Source: Taeniopygia guttata (lineage: Eukaryota; Chordata; Aves; Passeriformes; Estrildidae). Taken from it: 64,000 nucleotides of DNA. Numbering within the stretch: the first letter of the stretch is position 1; every line of letters begins with the position of its first letter. The position numbers were made by a program, and so were the translations under genes. Location: contig NC_133025.1 in NCBI RefSeq assembly GCF_048771995.1, forward strand, positions 6,262,001 through 6,326,000. The letters are read 5' to 3'. The notes under the pieces were generated by a model, which was not told the DNA's origin, ran no database searches, and saw only the letters and a program-made list of their open reading frames with translations. This document shows, in pieces, positions 39,591 to 51,726 of the stretch.

Positions 39591-40746
39591 AACAATACTT
39601 GAGAATCTGTTGGGAAAGTGTCTAACATGGGAAGACTTGAAACGACAGAGTTAATAGGATTTTTTGCAGAGGAGTGTTTGTATTTCAGAAGGTACAGGGT
39701 GTTGTTATTCTGGACTTAACTGTTCTGGGTTGCAGTCAGACTTATTTGAAGTTTAAAACTTTAAAAGTTAGAAATAATTCAGGTGGAAGTGGCCATGGAG
39801 TTGGCATTTGGTGCTCTGGAGACAGGAGGGAGACAAGAGAAGCAGAATAAGGACCTCAAAAGGCAGTTTTGGCAAGTGTGGGTGTCGATGCCTGGATCCA
39901 TTTGGGAGAGGTGGAAGAGAGGTGCTTTTTTAATGGCCCATCAGCAGTGACCTAATGTGAAGGGAAAATGGCAAGGGCTTGTAAGGATCAATCAAAATGA
40001 AAACTCTGGAGATCTGAAGGAAAGGCACATGATTAAGTGTGAAAAAATGAGTGGATCTAGAAAAAAAATGACAGATGATTCAGAGAAAACTGATGCTGTT
40101 AATGTTTTCTTTGCCTCGCTATACTCTTTTTCCTTTTTTTCAAGGAAAAGAAGAAATGAAGCAAATTAACACAATTTAGCAGAAAAATTGCGCTTGGAAT
40201 AGCTATTGGTATAAAGCCAGAGAGGGCATTGTGAGACCACTACACATTTTATTTCAGGGTTTGTATTTTTCCATATCTTTGTTAATGGCTGGAGCAGTAA
40301 AATAAATAGCCTGTATAAAAATCCGTGGTTGGCAGTGACTTGAGAATACACTCAGGCACTTTGGAGGTTTGTATCAGAATTTGAAGTGGCCATAATACAC
40401 AGGAAAAATGGCCTGAAATAACGAGAAGAAATTTGATAAAGGCGAGTGCAAAGAGCTGTAGTTAGGAGGAGAAATCAGACATTCGAGAATAAATGGGTGA
40501 GAGCTGGCAGAGCAGCAGTGCAGTGGGAGTGGATAAGTTACAGTAGAGACCATTAAATGCAAGGTGATAATAAGCTGTTGGGGGAGGATAAAGGCAGGTG
40601 TCATTCAGGGCTAGCAGGAGAGAGGGATGGAAAAAATGAGAGATTATTTTGTTAGATGAGAGGATGGTGTAGTCAGATGTGTTGCTTTAGGCACAATGTT
40701 GCAAGAAATACTTCGGTCATTGGAGCGCGGCCAAGAGTGAATAAAG

Positions 40747-42020
40747 AATCACATAATAATTCAAGTTAGAAGGGATTCACAAGGATCATTGAGTCTGGCT
40801 CCCTGTTTCTCACAGGACTACCTAAAGCTAAAGTGTGTGACTGAGAGCATCATGCAGACCCTCCTTGAATGCTGTCAGGCTTGGTGCTGTGACCACTTCC
40901 CCAGGGAGCCTCTTCCAGTGCCCAACCTCCTGCTCAGTAAAGAACCTTTTCCCAGAGTTCGGACTGGACAGCATCCCCAGGGCAGCTTCTTTCCATTGCC
41001 TCATGTCCTGCTGCTGGTCACCAGAGAGGGAGGCCAGCACCTCCACCTCCCCCCTTGAGAGAGGTGCAGACCCTGAGGTCTCTCCTCAGTCCCCTCCAAG
41101 CTGAACAAACCAAGTGACCTCAGCTGCTCCTCATAAGTGTGGGAATCCAGAGCTTCCCTCTGGCTGCCCTGGCAGGTCTGGGACCCTGGCAGGGGTCAGG
41201 AACCCCCCTGTACAGAGCCCCGAGAGACACTGTCTGTGATCTCTGTCCATGGAAAAGAGTTTTCAATCTTACAGGATGAATTACCAGCTCTGAGTGTTTG
41301 ATATAAGTAATAATTAAGTGTGGCACAGGTGCAAAAGTAAATTTTAGGATTCTAGATTAGGGGTTCAAAGGGGACAAGATGGAGGAAATTGGGTGTGTCT
41401 TGTCCTTCTTTCACTGCAGTGTTGGCATTTTTCTGTTGGTTTAGGCTGGGGACACACTGTCCAACGTAGGTGACAGATATTGGCACGTTATTGTAAATCC
41501 AGCACAGGTAGTTTCTGGTATTTAATGTTTGTAACATCCCACTGAGGGCAGAGCCCCACACGCTGCCCTGCAGGACAGAGCTGCGGCAGGGCAGCAGAAC
41601 ATGTTAGAGATAAACAGAATAAACAACCTTGAAACCAGCACAGACCAATTATGGCTTCTTCTTTGGCAGCAGGGCTGAAAGGCAGAGACTTTCTACAATC
41701 TCAGAATCATCAATACCTCAGATTCCGACACATAAGTCTTGCCCTTGAGACCTTTCACCATCTTGGTCACCCTCCTCTGGACATACTTGAATAGTGTGAT
41801 GTCCTTCTTACATTGTGCTGCCCAAAACTGCCCCCAGGACTTGAAGTGAGGCTGCCCCAGTTCAGAGCAGAGCAGGACAATCCCCTCCCTTACCTGGCTG
41901 GTGATGCTGTGCCTGATGCACCCCAGGACGTGGCTGGCCCTCCTGCCTGCCAGAACACATTGCTGCTCCTATTTCACTTGCCATAGTTGTATAGATGCAG
42001 AAAATCCCCCCGAGCCTTCT
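40747..42020 (-). mobile_element. CR1 LINE 3' portion, antisense, split by a solo LTR
   Basis: Two parts, 40747-41137 and 41731-42020. The first runs from the tail ('caagttagaagggattcaca') through 'cttggtgctgtgaccacttc' to 'gacctcagctgctcctcata'. The second resumes with 'caccctcctctggacatact' and 'caggacgtggctggccctcc'. The order is continuous in the CR1 consensus, so the 593 bases between them were inserted later. The upstream limit near 42020 is approximate. Confidence 0.85.
41138..41730 (+). mobile_element. Solo LTR of an endogenous retrovirus
   Basis: A 593-base element begins TGTGGGAATCC and ends CCGACA. It is flanked by an exact 6-base target duplication, CATAAG, at 41132-41137 and 41731-41736. 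An AATAAA lies at 41618-41623, as expected for an LTR polyadenylation signal on the plus strand. No internal retroviral region is present, so the provirus was reduced to one LTR by recombination between its ends. A 6-base duplication suits class II (beta/alpha-like, ERVK) elements. The sequence resembles LTRs I associate with songbird genomes. It is a fossil, younger than the CR1 it entered. Confidence 0.85.
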
Positions 42021-42675
42021 CTTCTGTACATGGATCACTCCCAGCTCTCCCTGCCTTTCCTCACAGGAGAGATGGTGCAGCGTCAGACATTGCTCCAAGG
42101 AGCACCCTGGAAATGGTGGACAGCTTTGAACTCAAATTGCTTAGAAAAAACTACTGTAATCATGAAACATGTTTTTCTAACTGCACTGGGTGTCAGACTC
42201 TAATCCCAGAAGGAACAACTTGGTCTGTGATACCATCTTGGAAGGCCTATGAGGGTAGAAAGGGGCAAGGCTGCTTTCTCTGGCTATGTTTTCCAAGTTT
42301 TGCTGCTTCTGTGACAGCAAGATGTCCCCTGTGTCCTGGTTTTGGGGTCAGGACTGTACTAAGAGCTGCCTCTAGTCCCTGCTGTTCCACAAATTCATGT
42401 TTCTTCTCATCCAGGACTGTTTAGGCACTTGAATGGGTATTTTGGCTAATTATTGCCTGCTGCTCTTTCAGCACACGCGTGCCACTTGTACCCTGGGCCC
42501 AGGGTCAGGAAGGACTCTTTTCTCTGTGAGTTTTTTGCTCATGGGATAGTTCATTTTTATCACAAGAAAATGTGATTCATTAGAAAAGGCAAAATCAGGC
42601 TTCTTCAGCGTGGGAGAAGGGGCTTAGCTCTGTGTTGTTTCTAAAAGAAATCAGCCAATACATAGCAAAGATGAG

Positions 42676-42754
42676 CAGGGAAAGCCCTCAGAGGAGAAAA
42701 TCCCAGCCCTGGCAGGGAGAGCCCTCGGAGGAGAAAATAATCCCAGCCCTAAGG
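42676..42754. repeat. Two-copy tandem duplication, about 37-42 bases
   Basis: The unit carries 'agccctc-gaggagaaaa' followed by 'tcccagccct'. The second copy differs by a few substitutions and a short insertion. Probably a minisatellite seed. Confidence 0.85.
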
Positions 42755-45700
42755 CAAGCTACAAAGAGAGTCCGGAGAATTTGCAGGAATAATGCTGATT
42801 ATGCTCAGTCTTCCTTCACTTTCCATGTGGTGTGAAAATTTCTGCTTTGTCCAATGAGACACCCCTCCCCAAACTTCAGCTCTCACTTGGGGATGCCACA
42901 TGCCCTTTCAAAGTGGGCAATCAAATGCTTGATTTCGCTGATTCCAGGTGGGGATGGGAAGGTTCAGCCCTTCTTAGTGCACAGGGCTGAAGAGGAAAGG
43001 AAATTCAGCTCCAGCCCTGGGTTTGGATTTGGGTTTTCTCCCTTTTTCAGGAGACAATGATCCACAGCGAGAAGTCAGCCAGAGTCCAGGAATAGCAGTT
43101 TGTCTCTCATAGAAACCATTTGATTGGCATCACTGAGCTGCAAAAAGACCCGGTGGGCTTGGTGACAGATTCTGAGCGCCTGGAGACAGGTTTTTCTCTC
43201 TCATCTCACAGCGAGGGGAAGAAAGCTCATCTGCTATCCTTTGTACTCGCATACACCTGGGAAAGGGGCAGCAGATCTTTTGAAAAGGAGGTGCAGAATG
43301 GGATCATGCACACAGAGGGAGGGAAGTGCAGAAAGGCCCCTGTCTCAAAGTATTTGCCCTTTGGGATTTGGTGTTCTTTGGAGTGTGAATACCCCAGAAA
43401 GGAACAACAACAACAAAAAGCATGATGGAATCATACATCATGGATCTCCGTTTTTAACCTAATTCGATCAAGAGCTTTCTTAAACATTTTAAATGTCATG
43501 AAAGTGGGCAGCTCGATGGAGAAAGATGCTCTGAAAGGCCCTTCCTGAAGGAAAAGCTGCAGCAGTGGTTTCTGTAGCAGTGGGTAATGAATCTATGAGA
43601 AATGTATATTGCAAATGCCCAGAGGGCAGGAACACCTTCAGCACAAATTTCTTTTATGAGTCACTATAGAAATAAACCCTCAAACACAAGTCTGCACCAG
43701 CCCTGCCTACATTCTGCTACCTTGCAGGTAAACTGCAAATGAGTTTGAGTCAGAAACATTAAACTGTCAAAGAACTTCGACACAGGACACTTTTAATTTG
43801 CTTTGGATGTCTCTTTCTCATGGAGAAGACTTGGAAATAAGTGCTAATGAGTGATAATTGCTGCTTTTTCACTAGTCAGGCCTGTATAGCCCTAAGCCGT
43901 GATTGATGATGGCTCCTTCCAGTGCCTGTGATTTATTTACCGGCTAAGCCATTAGAGATGCATCATGGATTTCTAAATAAAATATTCGACATCTTAAATA
44001 CCTTGGCAATCAGTAACATAACCAGTTTTTTTATATCTGGCTCCTCAGATCATGCCAGCATTTCTCCTAGTATTTTAGGAAAAAGGGTTTTTCATTGAAT
44101 TTTTCCTAAAATAGAATTTTTTCATAAATCCATGAACATCTGAGACGCTCACTGCACACAGCCTCTACTATGTGCATTCAAGGAGGAAATTGGAGCACTG
44201 CCCAAGGATGGAGTTTGCTCCACACTGGGGTCTCAAGGTGGAGAACAGAAACTAGTATGTAATATTTGGGCATCTGGTTCCCGTTTTTCTTACTCAGCCT
44301 TAGATTCTTCCAGGTATGGAAACAGTTAGTGCAGTTACTGTTAATTTCCTAAGCAAAAGATTATCTGCTTCTATTTAATATGGACACATAATCTTTAATT
44401 ATGTTGTTTTAATACATATAGCAAAGATAATTCTCCTTAATTATTATCCTGAGCACATGGCTGCAAATGCTGTTCACTTTTTTTTTTTTTTTTTCAGTAG
44501 GAAATCTGCATTAGTCCTAAATATTGAATAATTTTTCATTACTGAGGGTGCTAATAAGTTATTCAGCCTACAGCTTTCATGTGTCAGGAGATCAGGGCTA
44601 TATGGACTTCATGGTTGCAAAGCCTTCTTTAAATTTAATATAGGGAAAAACAGGCCTCAACCCTGCAATTAATTAATCTGAGTTGTTCCAGACACCTGCA
44701 GCTGCCACGTGTAAGCATCAGTCTGGTGTCTGACATTTATGGCTGGAGAAGTGGGTTTCTGTTTGGAATGGCATTAAGCAGCTACTGGGAACCTCTGGAG
44801 CCTGGGCACAGCATCATGGGCTGCTGCTGCTGCTGAGGCATCTCCAGCAAGGACTTGTGACTGCAGAAGGTCCTCCCTGGGCAGGAGCTTCTGCCTCCTG
44901 CTCTGTGCTCACTGCAGGGCCACCCTCGGCAGCAGGAGCCTCCTCACCACCCTTCTGAGGCTGGAAGGAGCGTGGAGAAAAGGAGGAGGCTCACTGGCAG
45001 GATGAGTGTGTTACACAGAGATTCAGGCTGGAAAAGGTTGCTGTAAAACATGGGGAAATAGTGGCTTTCAGCCTTTCTCAACCACAGAAGCTTTTCCAGC
45101 AGAAGTGGAGTAACTCAGATCAGAAATTGGTGCTGCTCGCCTTGGTCACCCCTTACAGGCACCTAAGATTGCATCCATGACCTGCAGGGACTCTGTGGTG
45201 ATGGGCTGAAAACCACAGCTAAAACCAGGGAAAAAGAGATCTTCCCATCATTCCCTAATGGGATATTCCTCTGTAGCTTGCTTTTTTCTGCTGTGGTATC
45301 CCTTTATGGGAGCCAGGACTTGAAGCACACACCTTACACCCGGAGAACCCCAAACCGTGCAGGGAGAGCATCTTCATGGGCAAGAACTGCAGGACTGAGT
45401 ATCCCTGTAGAAAAGGGACCAGAAGGAGCCAAAACAGGGGCTAAACCAAATAATCACAGTAAATTCTTCTGCAAATAGTAGAAAAATAGATTCTGGTTTC
45501 CAAACATCCTCTGTGGCTACACAGAGTCCCTTGCATTAAGCTCATCCTTAGACTTGTCTTTATGTCCCTCATCCATGGGCGAGGCACAACCTCCTGTGGA
45601 TAATTTGGAGCTGTGCCTGGGCTCTCTGGTCAGCTGGAAGGACAAGCAGAACAGATACCTGCTGTCCTTACACTGCTGTTGATTAGGGGAGGCATTGATT

Positions 45701-47330
45701 ACACACTCTCCTTTTCCTCTACCCAACAAAACATTTTCACAAAACGTGCAGCTGTTTGATGTATTTGATTTTTAGCTGTCAAAATTGATAGAAATGGGCC
45801 ACTTGTGCCCCTTGAGGTTAAAATGTGGGGTGTGTTTTGCATCTCAACATCTGGACACACCTTTCTCCCATCCCTGTCTCCCACTGCAGTTGCATCCATC
45901 ATTCTGCCCTCAATCCTGTGTGCAGAGCTGGTGCCCAGCCCATAATATTTCACAGCGTTTTCCATGAGCCTCCAACAGGTTGTTAAATAGGATAATTCTG
46001 GCTGCATGCTTCCTACAAATGCTTCCATTCATAGATCCAGCACTTGCTTCTCCTAATTAAAGGCAATTCTCCCAGTTTGGATAATTTTGCCATCAATAAA
46101 GTGAAAGACATCTTTAAGTAAGAAGCCCAAAATACTATTAAGAGCCAAGGAGATAATATCATACCTGCTATCTTCAGAATGTTTGGTTTCCACACTAATT
46201 AAAGTACAATTTATGACATTTAGGTCCTAGCCTATACTTCTTTCTTCCTATTTGATAATTTTTCTTACATTAGAATTCAGTTGTATTTTTTTTGGTACTA
46301 TAAGACCATCTTTTGGGAAATATAAATATAATGAATTTGGGGAAAATTAGGACAATTATTTAGTACTTCAGTAACTACAGGCTGAATTTTGGCAAATGCC
46401 ACATTTCAGTAAATTCCTGCAGTTTGATATTCAGATGATGTTTATTAGGTTTAAGAGGGATTGTGGAGGAGAAATAAAAATAAGGGACAGAGAGTTACTA
46501 GAATGGAATATAAGGGTAAAAATGAAGAGTGCAACTAGAGAGATGGTTAAGTGTAGTTTAACCTGCTGAGGATTTTTATTGAACTGGGTCCTGTCATAGA
46601 CAATGACATCATGCATTTTGCAGTGATGAATTTCAAATTGCTGAGCACCTTTTCCAACAGTGACACTTCTTGCAAATTGGATATAAACCTAATTATTCCA
46701 GGTGTGGTACTCTGACATCAAAAAATTAAAAAGCAGGCATAAAATATGCATTATTGCCTATATTCTCACAGTTATGTACCTCTAAGGTAGTGTGAGGTGG
46801 CTCTTTGTTCCAGCTCGTGTGTTTTAGCTGTGCCTGGGGTGTGTGGGAGGAGGTGGTTTATGAATGTGTGCGTGGCTTCGTGCACAGTTATGCAAGAGTT
46901 TGTTTCTTAAATAGAGGAATCCCGGGAAACACAGAGAGAACACAGCCCACCCACCCTAGAGAACCAAAACCCCCTGCAGAAACCTCACACCTTCCCCAAG
47001 ATTCATTCCCAAGGGGGAATGAGGAGAAGGGAGCAGTTTTACACAGTACCGTGCTACGTGATATAAATGAATGCTGCAATAATCCAATTTATTTCCACAG
47101 CTGGAGGTGCTGTCCACAAGAGAGCATCATCCAGTCCAAAGACTCTGGGAACTGACCTGTCCTTGATGGTTTGATGTTGAGGGTGAACATGCTAGAGAGG
47201 TAATTCCTGGTGCAAAGCATATCTTCTGTTTAAAGTGATTAATTTTGTCCTCTGATTCTGATCAGGCAAATTAGGTGTGTGTGGAGCCAACTTCTGCTCT
47301 GGAGAGGGATGAGAGAGGAAACAGAGGGAG

Positions 47331-47378
47331 CCAGAAATCCCCATTCCCAGAAATCCCCATGCCCAGAAATCCCCATGC
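47331..47378. repeat. 16-bp tandem repeat, three copies
   Basis: The unit CCAGAAATCCCCATGC occurs three times in a row; the first copy ends TTC instead of TGC. Confidence 0.95.
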
Positions 47379-47900
47379 CCAGGTTACAGTAATGAAGGCC
47401 AGCTAAGCAATGGGTGTATCCCAGAGGTTGGTACTGTGTTGGAAGAAGCTGCGAAAGGAACTTTGCTGAGGGAATGTGTTTTGGACCTCTTCTTGTAGCC
47501 CTCAACAGCAATATCAGAGCTTCTGGCTTTGACTGGCCAGGGGCTGGCCGCAGGTACAGGGTTTTGGGAGCACATCAGTGTCTGGGTCTGAGCTTGCTCC
47601 ATATTGTGATGCTTGCCCCAGCATCTTGGACATCTCACAGAGGTTTGTCACTCCCAGAGTCAAGTCCTCAGTTTGGGGTGTTGCAGTGCAGCTGCTCACC
47701 TCAGAGCAAGGCCAGCCACACCACTCTGGAGTGAAGCCTCACCCTTGGCACTGCTGATTCTCTGTGGCTCCTCCTGCAGCATCAACCCTGTTTGCAAAGT
47801 TCTCAGGTGTGTCAGCCCAGATTTTCACCTCCACCATTCCTGTCACAGCTCCTGGAGCCTGTTTGGGAACCAATGACTTGGCAGTTTAATATTAGCCAAT

Positions 47901-47960
47901 AACCTAACAGGTTAGGTTTAGGAACCTAAATTATGTTTTGGGAATCTAAATTCCCAAAAC
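47901..47960. repeat. Cluster of three short inverted repeats
   Basis: Perfect hairpins at 47901-47918 (AACCTAAC/GTTAGGTT), 47917-47930 (TTTAGG/CCTAAA) and 47935-47960 (GTTTTGGGAA/TTCCCAAAAC, 6-base loop) lie end to end. They could be a remnant of a small palindromic element. Confidence 0.8.
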
Positions 47961-50900
47961 TAACTGGGAGAAGCAGATATTCTCTTCTGGCTGTTTCTAA
48001 GTCTGAAACCTCTGCAAGTTCTTACAATTTCATCTTTGGCTTTTTCATGCTCTGAGGCCATGAACCTCTGTGCCTTCCTTCCCTTTTCCCACACTTCCCT
48101 CATTGCCTTCCACAGAACCATTTCTGCCCTACCAACTGAGCTTTACTAAATTGCATTCACAGCTCATTAGGGCCTGCCAATTCATCCAAGGGAGCACAAA
48201 AGCCAATATTTCTTGTGAAAAAAACATTAAAGCCAGAATGGTGAAGAAGAAAGACCTGCTCACAAGGTTTGTGCAGCACAGAAACCTGTCTGAATATAAA
48301 AGACTCCTTCATTTAGCACAGCTCTGCACTAGCAAAGTGTAGGGCTGGATCCTGTAGGGTGGCAGCACATCCCCAGCCTGGGGAGAAATCTCAGCACAGC
48401 TCTCACAGCAGAAAGGCCCCATGAACAGGCTGTGAAAATGGAGATTTCAGGTTTAGTTCACAACTTGGTCTCAGATTTTTATGGATGTATGAAAGCTTTC
48501 AGATGGGTGTGTTTTTTCTGTCTTTCTGATATAAATTAATACAAATATAATGATGGTGCACCATTGCACCAGCTGTACTGCTTTTCTCTCTGAAGAAGGA
48601 CTAAATCATCAAAGCAGCCACAGGTTTTAGATATCCAGAATCCAATGTTTTTTTTAATAAATGCTCTTGGTTGTGCAATTTCTAATAGAACAGCTATTCT
48701 GCATCATTCCCATTGCAGTCTGCATCAGGTACAGCCCTTGAGGTACTAAAGCATCACCATTCCTTAGATATGTTCTAAATCACTGTGAAAAGTTGATGGG
48801 ATCTATAAGGAAATATTGATCCTTGTTGAGCCAAACCCCAGCACAGTTTCCAGAGTTCTGGAATTATATATGGCAGCAGCAGCAGGACTTTTCCTGTGGT
48901 GCAAGTTAATGAGTCCATAGGTAATACTTGCAGCTCTACCTCCCTTGGGGAGCAGATTAGGGGAGATGTCATTTAATTGTCCCTGCTGTGAGAGCTGGGT
49001 ACTCAGGATAAAGGCAAAAAAAATTGCATTTGGACTTCTCAGTCAAGAGTGTAGGAAACAAGTCATTAATTCACATTTTCAGTTGTGCGGAAAAAGAGGA
49101 AAAAACAACATTCAGAAAAAGAAATTGTTGCTTTAGGCATTAGGAAATAGCTGCCAACAGGGCTTTAGACTTTCTCCCCAAACAAGAGTAGTTGCCTTTC
49201 AGATACAAAAGCAGAAATAAATGTGCTTCTTAGCACGTATCTTCTCTCATTCAAAAAACCCCTAAAGAACCACGTTCTGTGCTGATAGAAATCAGCACAG
49301 CTCCGAAGTGAAACCCTCTGAGATGCTGACCACAGTCTGACAGGCAGAAGTGATTCAAGGAGTAGCACTGTGGCTCTTTTAACACCAGCTGAAGGCCAGT
49401 GGGGAGCAGGGAAGGTGCAAGGAATGGTTTTGGGAAGCAGCTCATATTTATCTTGGTGCCACCTGGGGCAGCTCTCCATGCAAACCAGGATGTTTGCATA
49501 AAAAATAAACCTTAGGCCCTCATGCTGATATGCCAAGCACTCAAAGCCAACCCTGTGCTGCATTGAAATAATCTGCTTAGGGTGCATCCTTCCCCAGCCC
49601 CATGCCAGAGCTCTGCCCCAAGCACCTGAATGCCTCTGGCATCATCCCCTCCAGTGCTGGTGCCTGGCTGCTCGTGCTTGGTGCCAGGGCATGGTCAGGG
49701 GGATGCTGGGACCACAGCTGCTGGCTCATGCTTTCAATTTATCTATGCAAAGTTTGAAAAATAAATAAGAATCCCTTTTTATTTTTTCTGTGCAATGCCA
49801 ACTGCTGTGTGGAAAAAAGCCTGTGGTCATTGACTTTCCTCCTTCTATTATGTGATGATCAAAAAGGTGATGTTTTTACCCCAAGGAGTTTCCATGGGAC
49901 AAGAGGAGCGTGAAGCCACTTCATATGAAGCAATCCTGGCTGGAGAGGCCTGCTTCATCTCAGCTGCAAAATTAGGATGGTATTTGTTGTAGCTTTTGCA
50001 GCAAAGGAGGCCTGGAGGCAGAATTTTGAGGAAACTGCTGAATGAGGAAAGTTTCTGGGAGCGTCACTCCTGCAGGGGGGACAGGGTGAAGCAAAGCAAG
50101 TCCTTGATTTCTCAGTTCAGCACAGGGCACATCAAGGCACAAACAGGCTGTGTGAGAGCCTTTTGCTGTGGTTAATATTGGTTTAGCAACAATAAGGAGC
50201 AGGGTGGCAGAGCATCCCTAGCAAGGCCACACTGCCAAGCCATTAAGCAGAAAAGATGCTTGGATGTAAATTCACTTTACCAAGGCTGAAAATAGGCCAA
50301 CTAAAGAAACTCACAACGGTGAATAAGTGCATTGCTAGAAAAGGGGGGAAATGAGTAGAAAAGTGTTTATCTTAAAGATTAAGAGCAAGAAACAGTCCTT
50401 TCTGCCATGCTGAATAGCAGGACAGGGAAGGTGTGAAAGCCCTTTGGGTGCCCACAGGCACACTTCACCAGGACTGAGCAGCCATGGATGGAAGGAACGC
50501 TGAATTCTGTCCTAAGAATTGTTTTCTTACTAAATTTTTAATTACCTTCCCCAAAATGTCCCTTGTTCCTGTACAGTATGTAAAAGGCAGTGCCAATTAC
50601 GAATATCTCTATCATTTCTCTTTATTTAGGTCCTTGCACTTCTACAGTTTCCACTACACCAAACTGGGAATAGCTGCATTTTGAATTCTCCACTGGAATT
50701 TTACCATGACCTTGCTGCATTGGCTTCAAACTGACATTGAACGTGATGTGCCACCTTCAGGCCTGTTGGTCACTGCTTGGCACTTGGAATGCTGAAGTCA
50801 GGAACCATCAGGCACAGCTGGAAAAAATCAGGTTGTGAAGTTGCTTGGTGTTAAACTGCCTCAGCCACAGTCTCTACCATATATACTATATATACTATAA

Positions 50901-51690
50901 ATACCATAAGGAGAAGCAGTCCCAAACTGACACCCACAGGATTTACCCCTGCACCAGCAGCCCATGCACCCACTGCCCCCAAACCACAGCAACTCCTTGG
51001 GTTTTTTTTGATAAAAATTGTTCCCTAACAGGAAAATATTCCCACTGCTCATATCCATGCATGCCCACATGGCTGTCAGCTTGGTTTTCCCAAATTAATC
51101 CAGACTTCTCTTAAGGGAGAAGGCAAGGAGAACTTGTTTTTCTTATGACAGCGTAGAGGCAGATGAGGGAGGAATATTAAGAGGAGTAAGGAAAAGATAG
51201 GAAATAGGTAAAACCAGCCCTTTTTTTCCTCACATAGTGTATAATCTGAAGGCAACCATTCTCTGGCAAAAAGGAATATTTTTTTTTTCTGTCTGGGAGG
51301 TGATTTTTAAGGAGAACATGGCACTGTGTGTGTTAGTGCAGAGGGTCTTCCTGAAAGAAGAAGTGGCACAGAGCTGGAGGATGGGAAGCAGTGGCAGGGC
51401 TGATGGGGCTGTTGTGCTGGGAGGAAACAGAAAAATAAATGAGCCTGTGTTGGTTCAAAAGCATCACAGATGTGGCTATTCCAGGCTTGCTGGTGCAGCA
51501 GGTTCCTGGAACTGTTTGTCTGAACATCCACCCTGCGTGCTCAGCCCCTGACAAACACAGAGCCACCCAGGGTACAAGAAGACCCATGTCACAGTGCTGT
51601 AATAAGACATGTGGCATCATCAGGCTGCATCCCTCTCCAGGAGAATGGCAGGCATTTCTGGAGCAGCCCTTTTCATTAACTAAAGGAGCT

Positions 51691-51726
51691 CTTGTTGAAA
51701 AATAACCCTTGTTGAAAAATAACCCC
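51691..51726. repeat. 18-bp tandem duplication
   Basis: The unit TTGTTGAAAAATAACCC occurs twice in direct succession. Confidence 0.9.

Noticed and set aside
41987-42424. 145-codon plus-strand frame
   Set aside because: Starts inside the antisense CR1 and continues into unannotated DNA; no domain.
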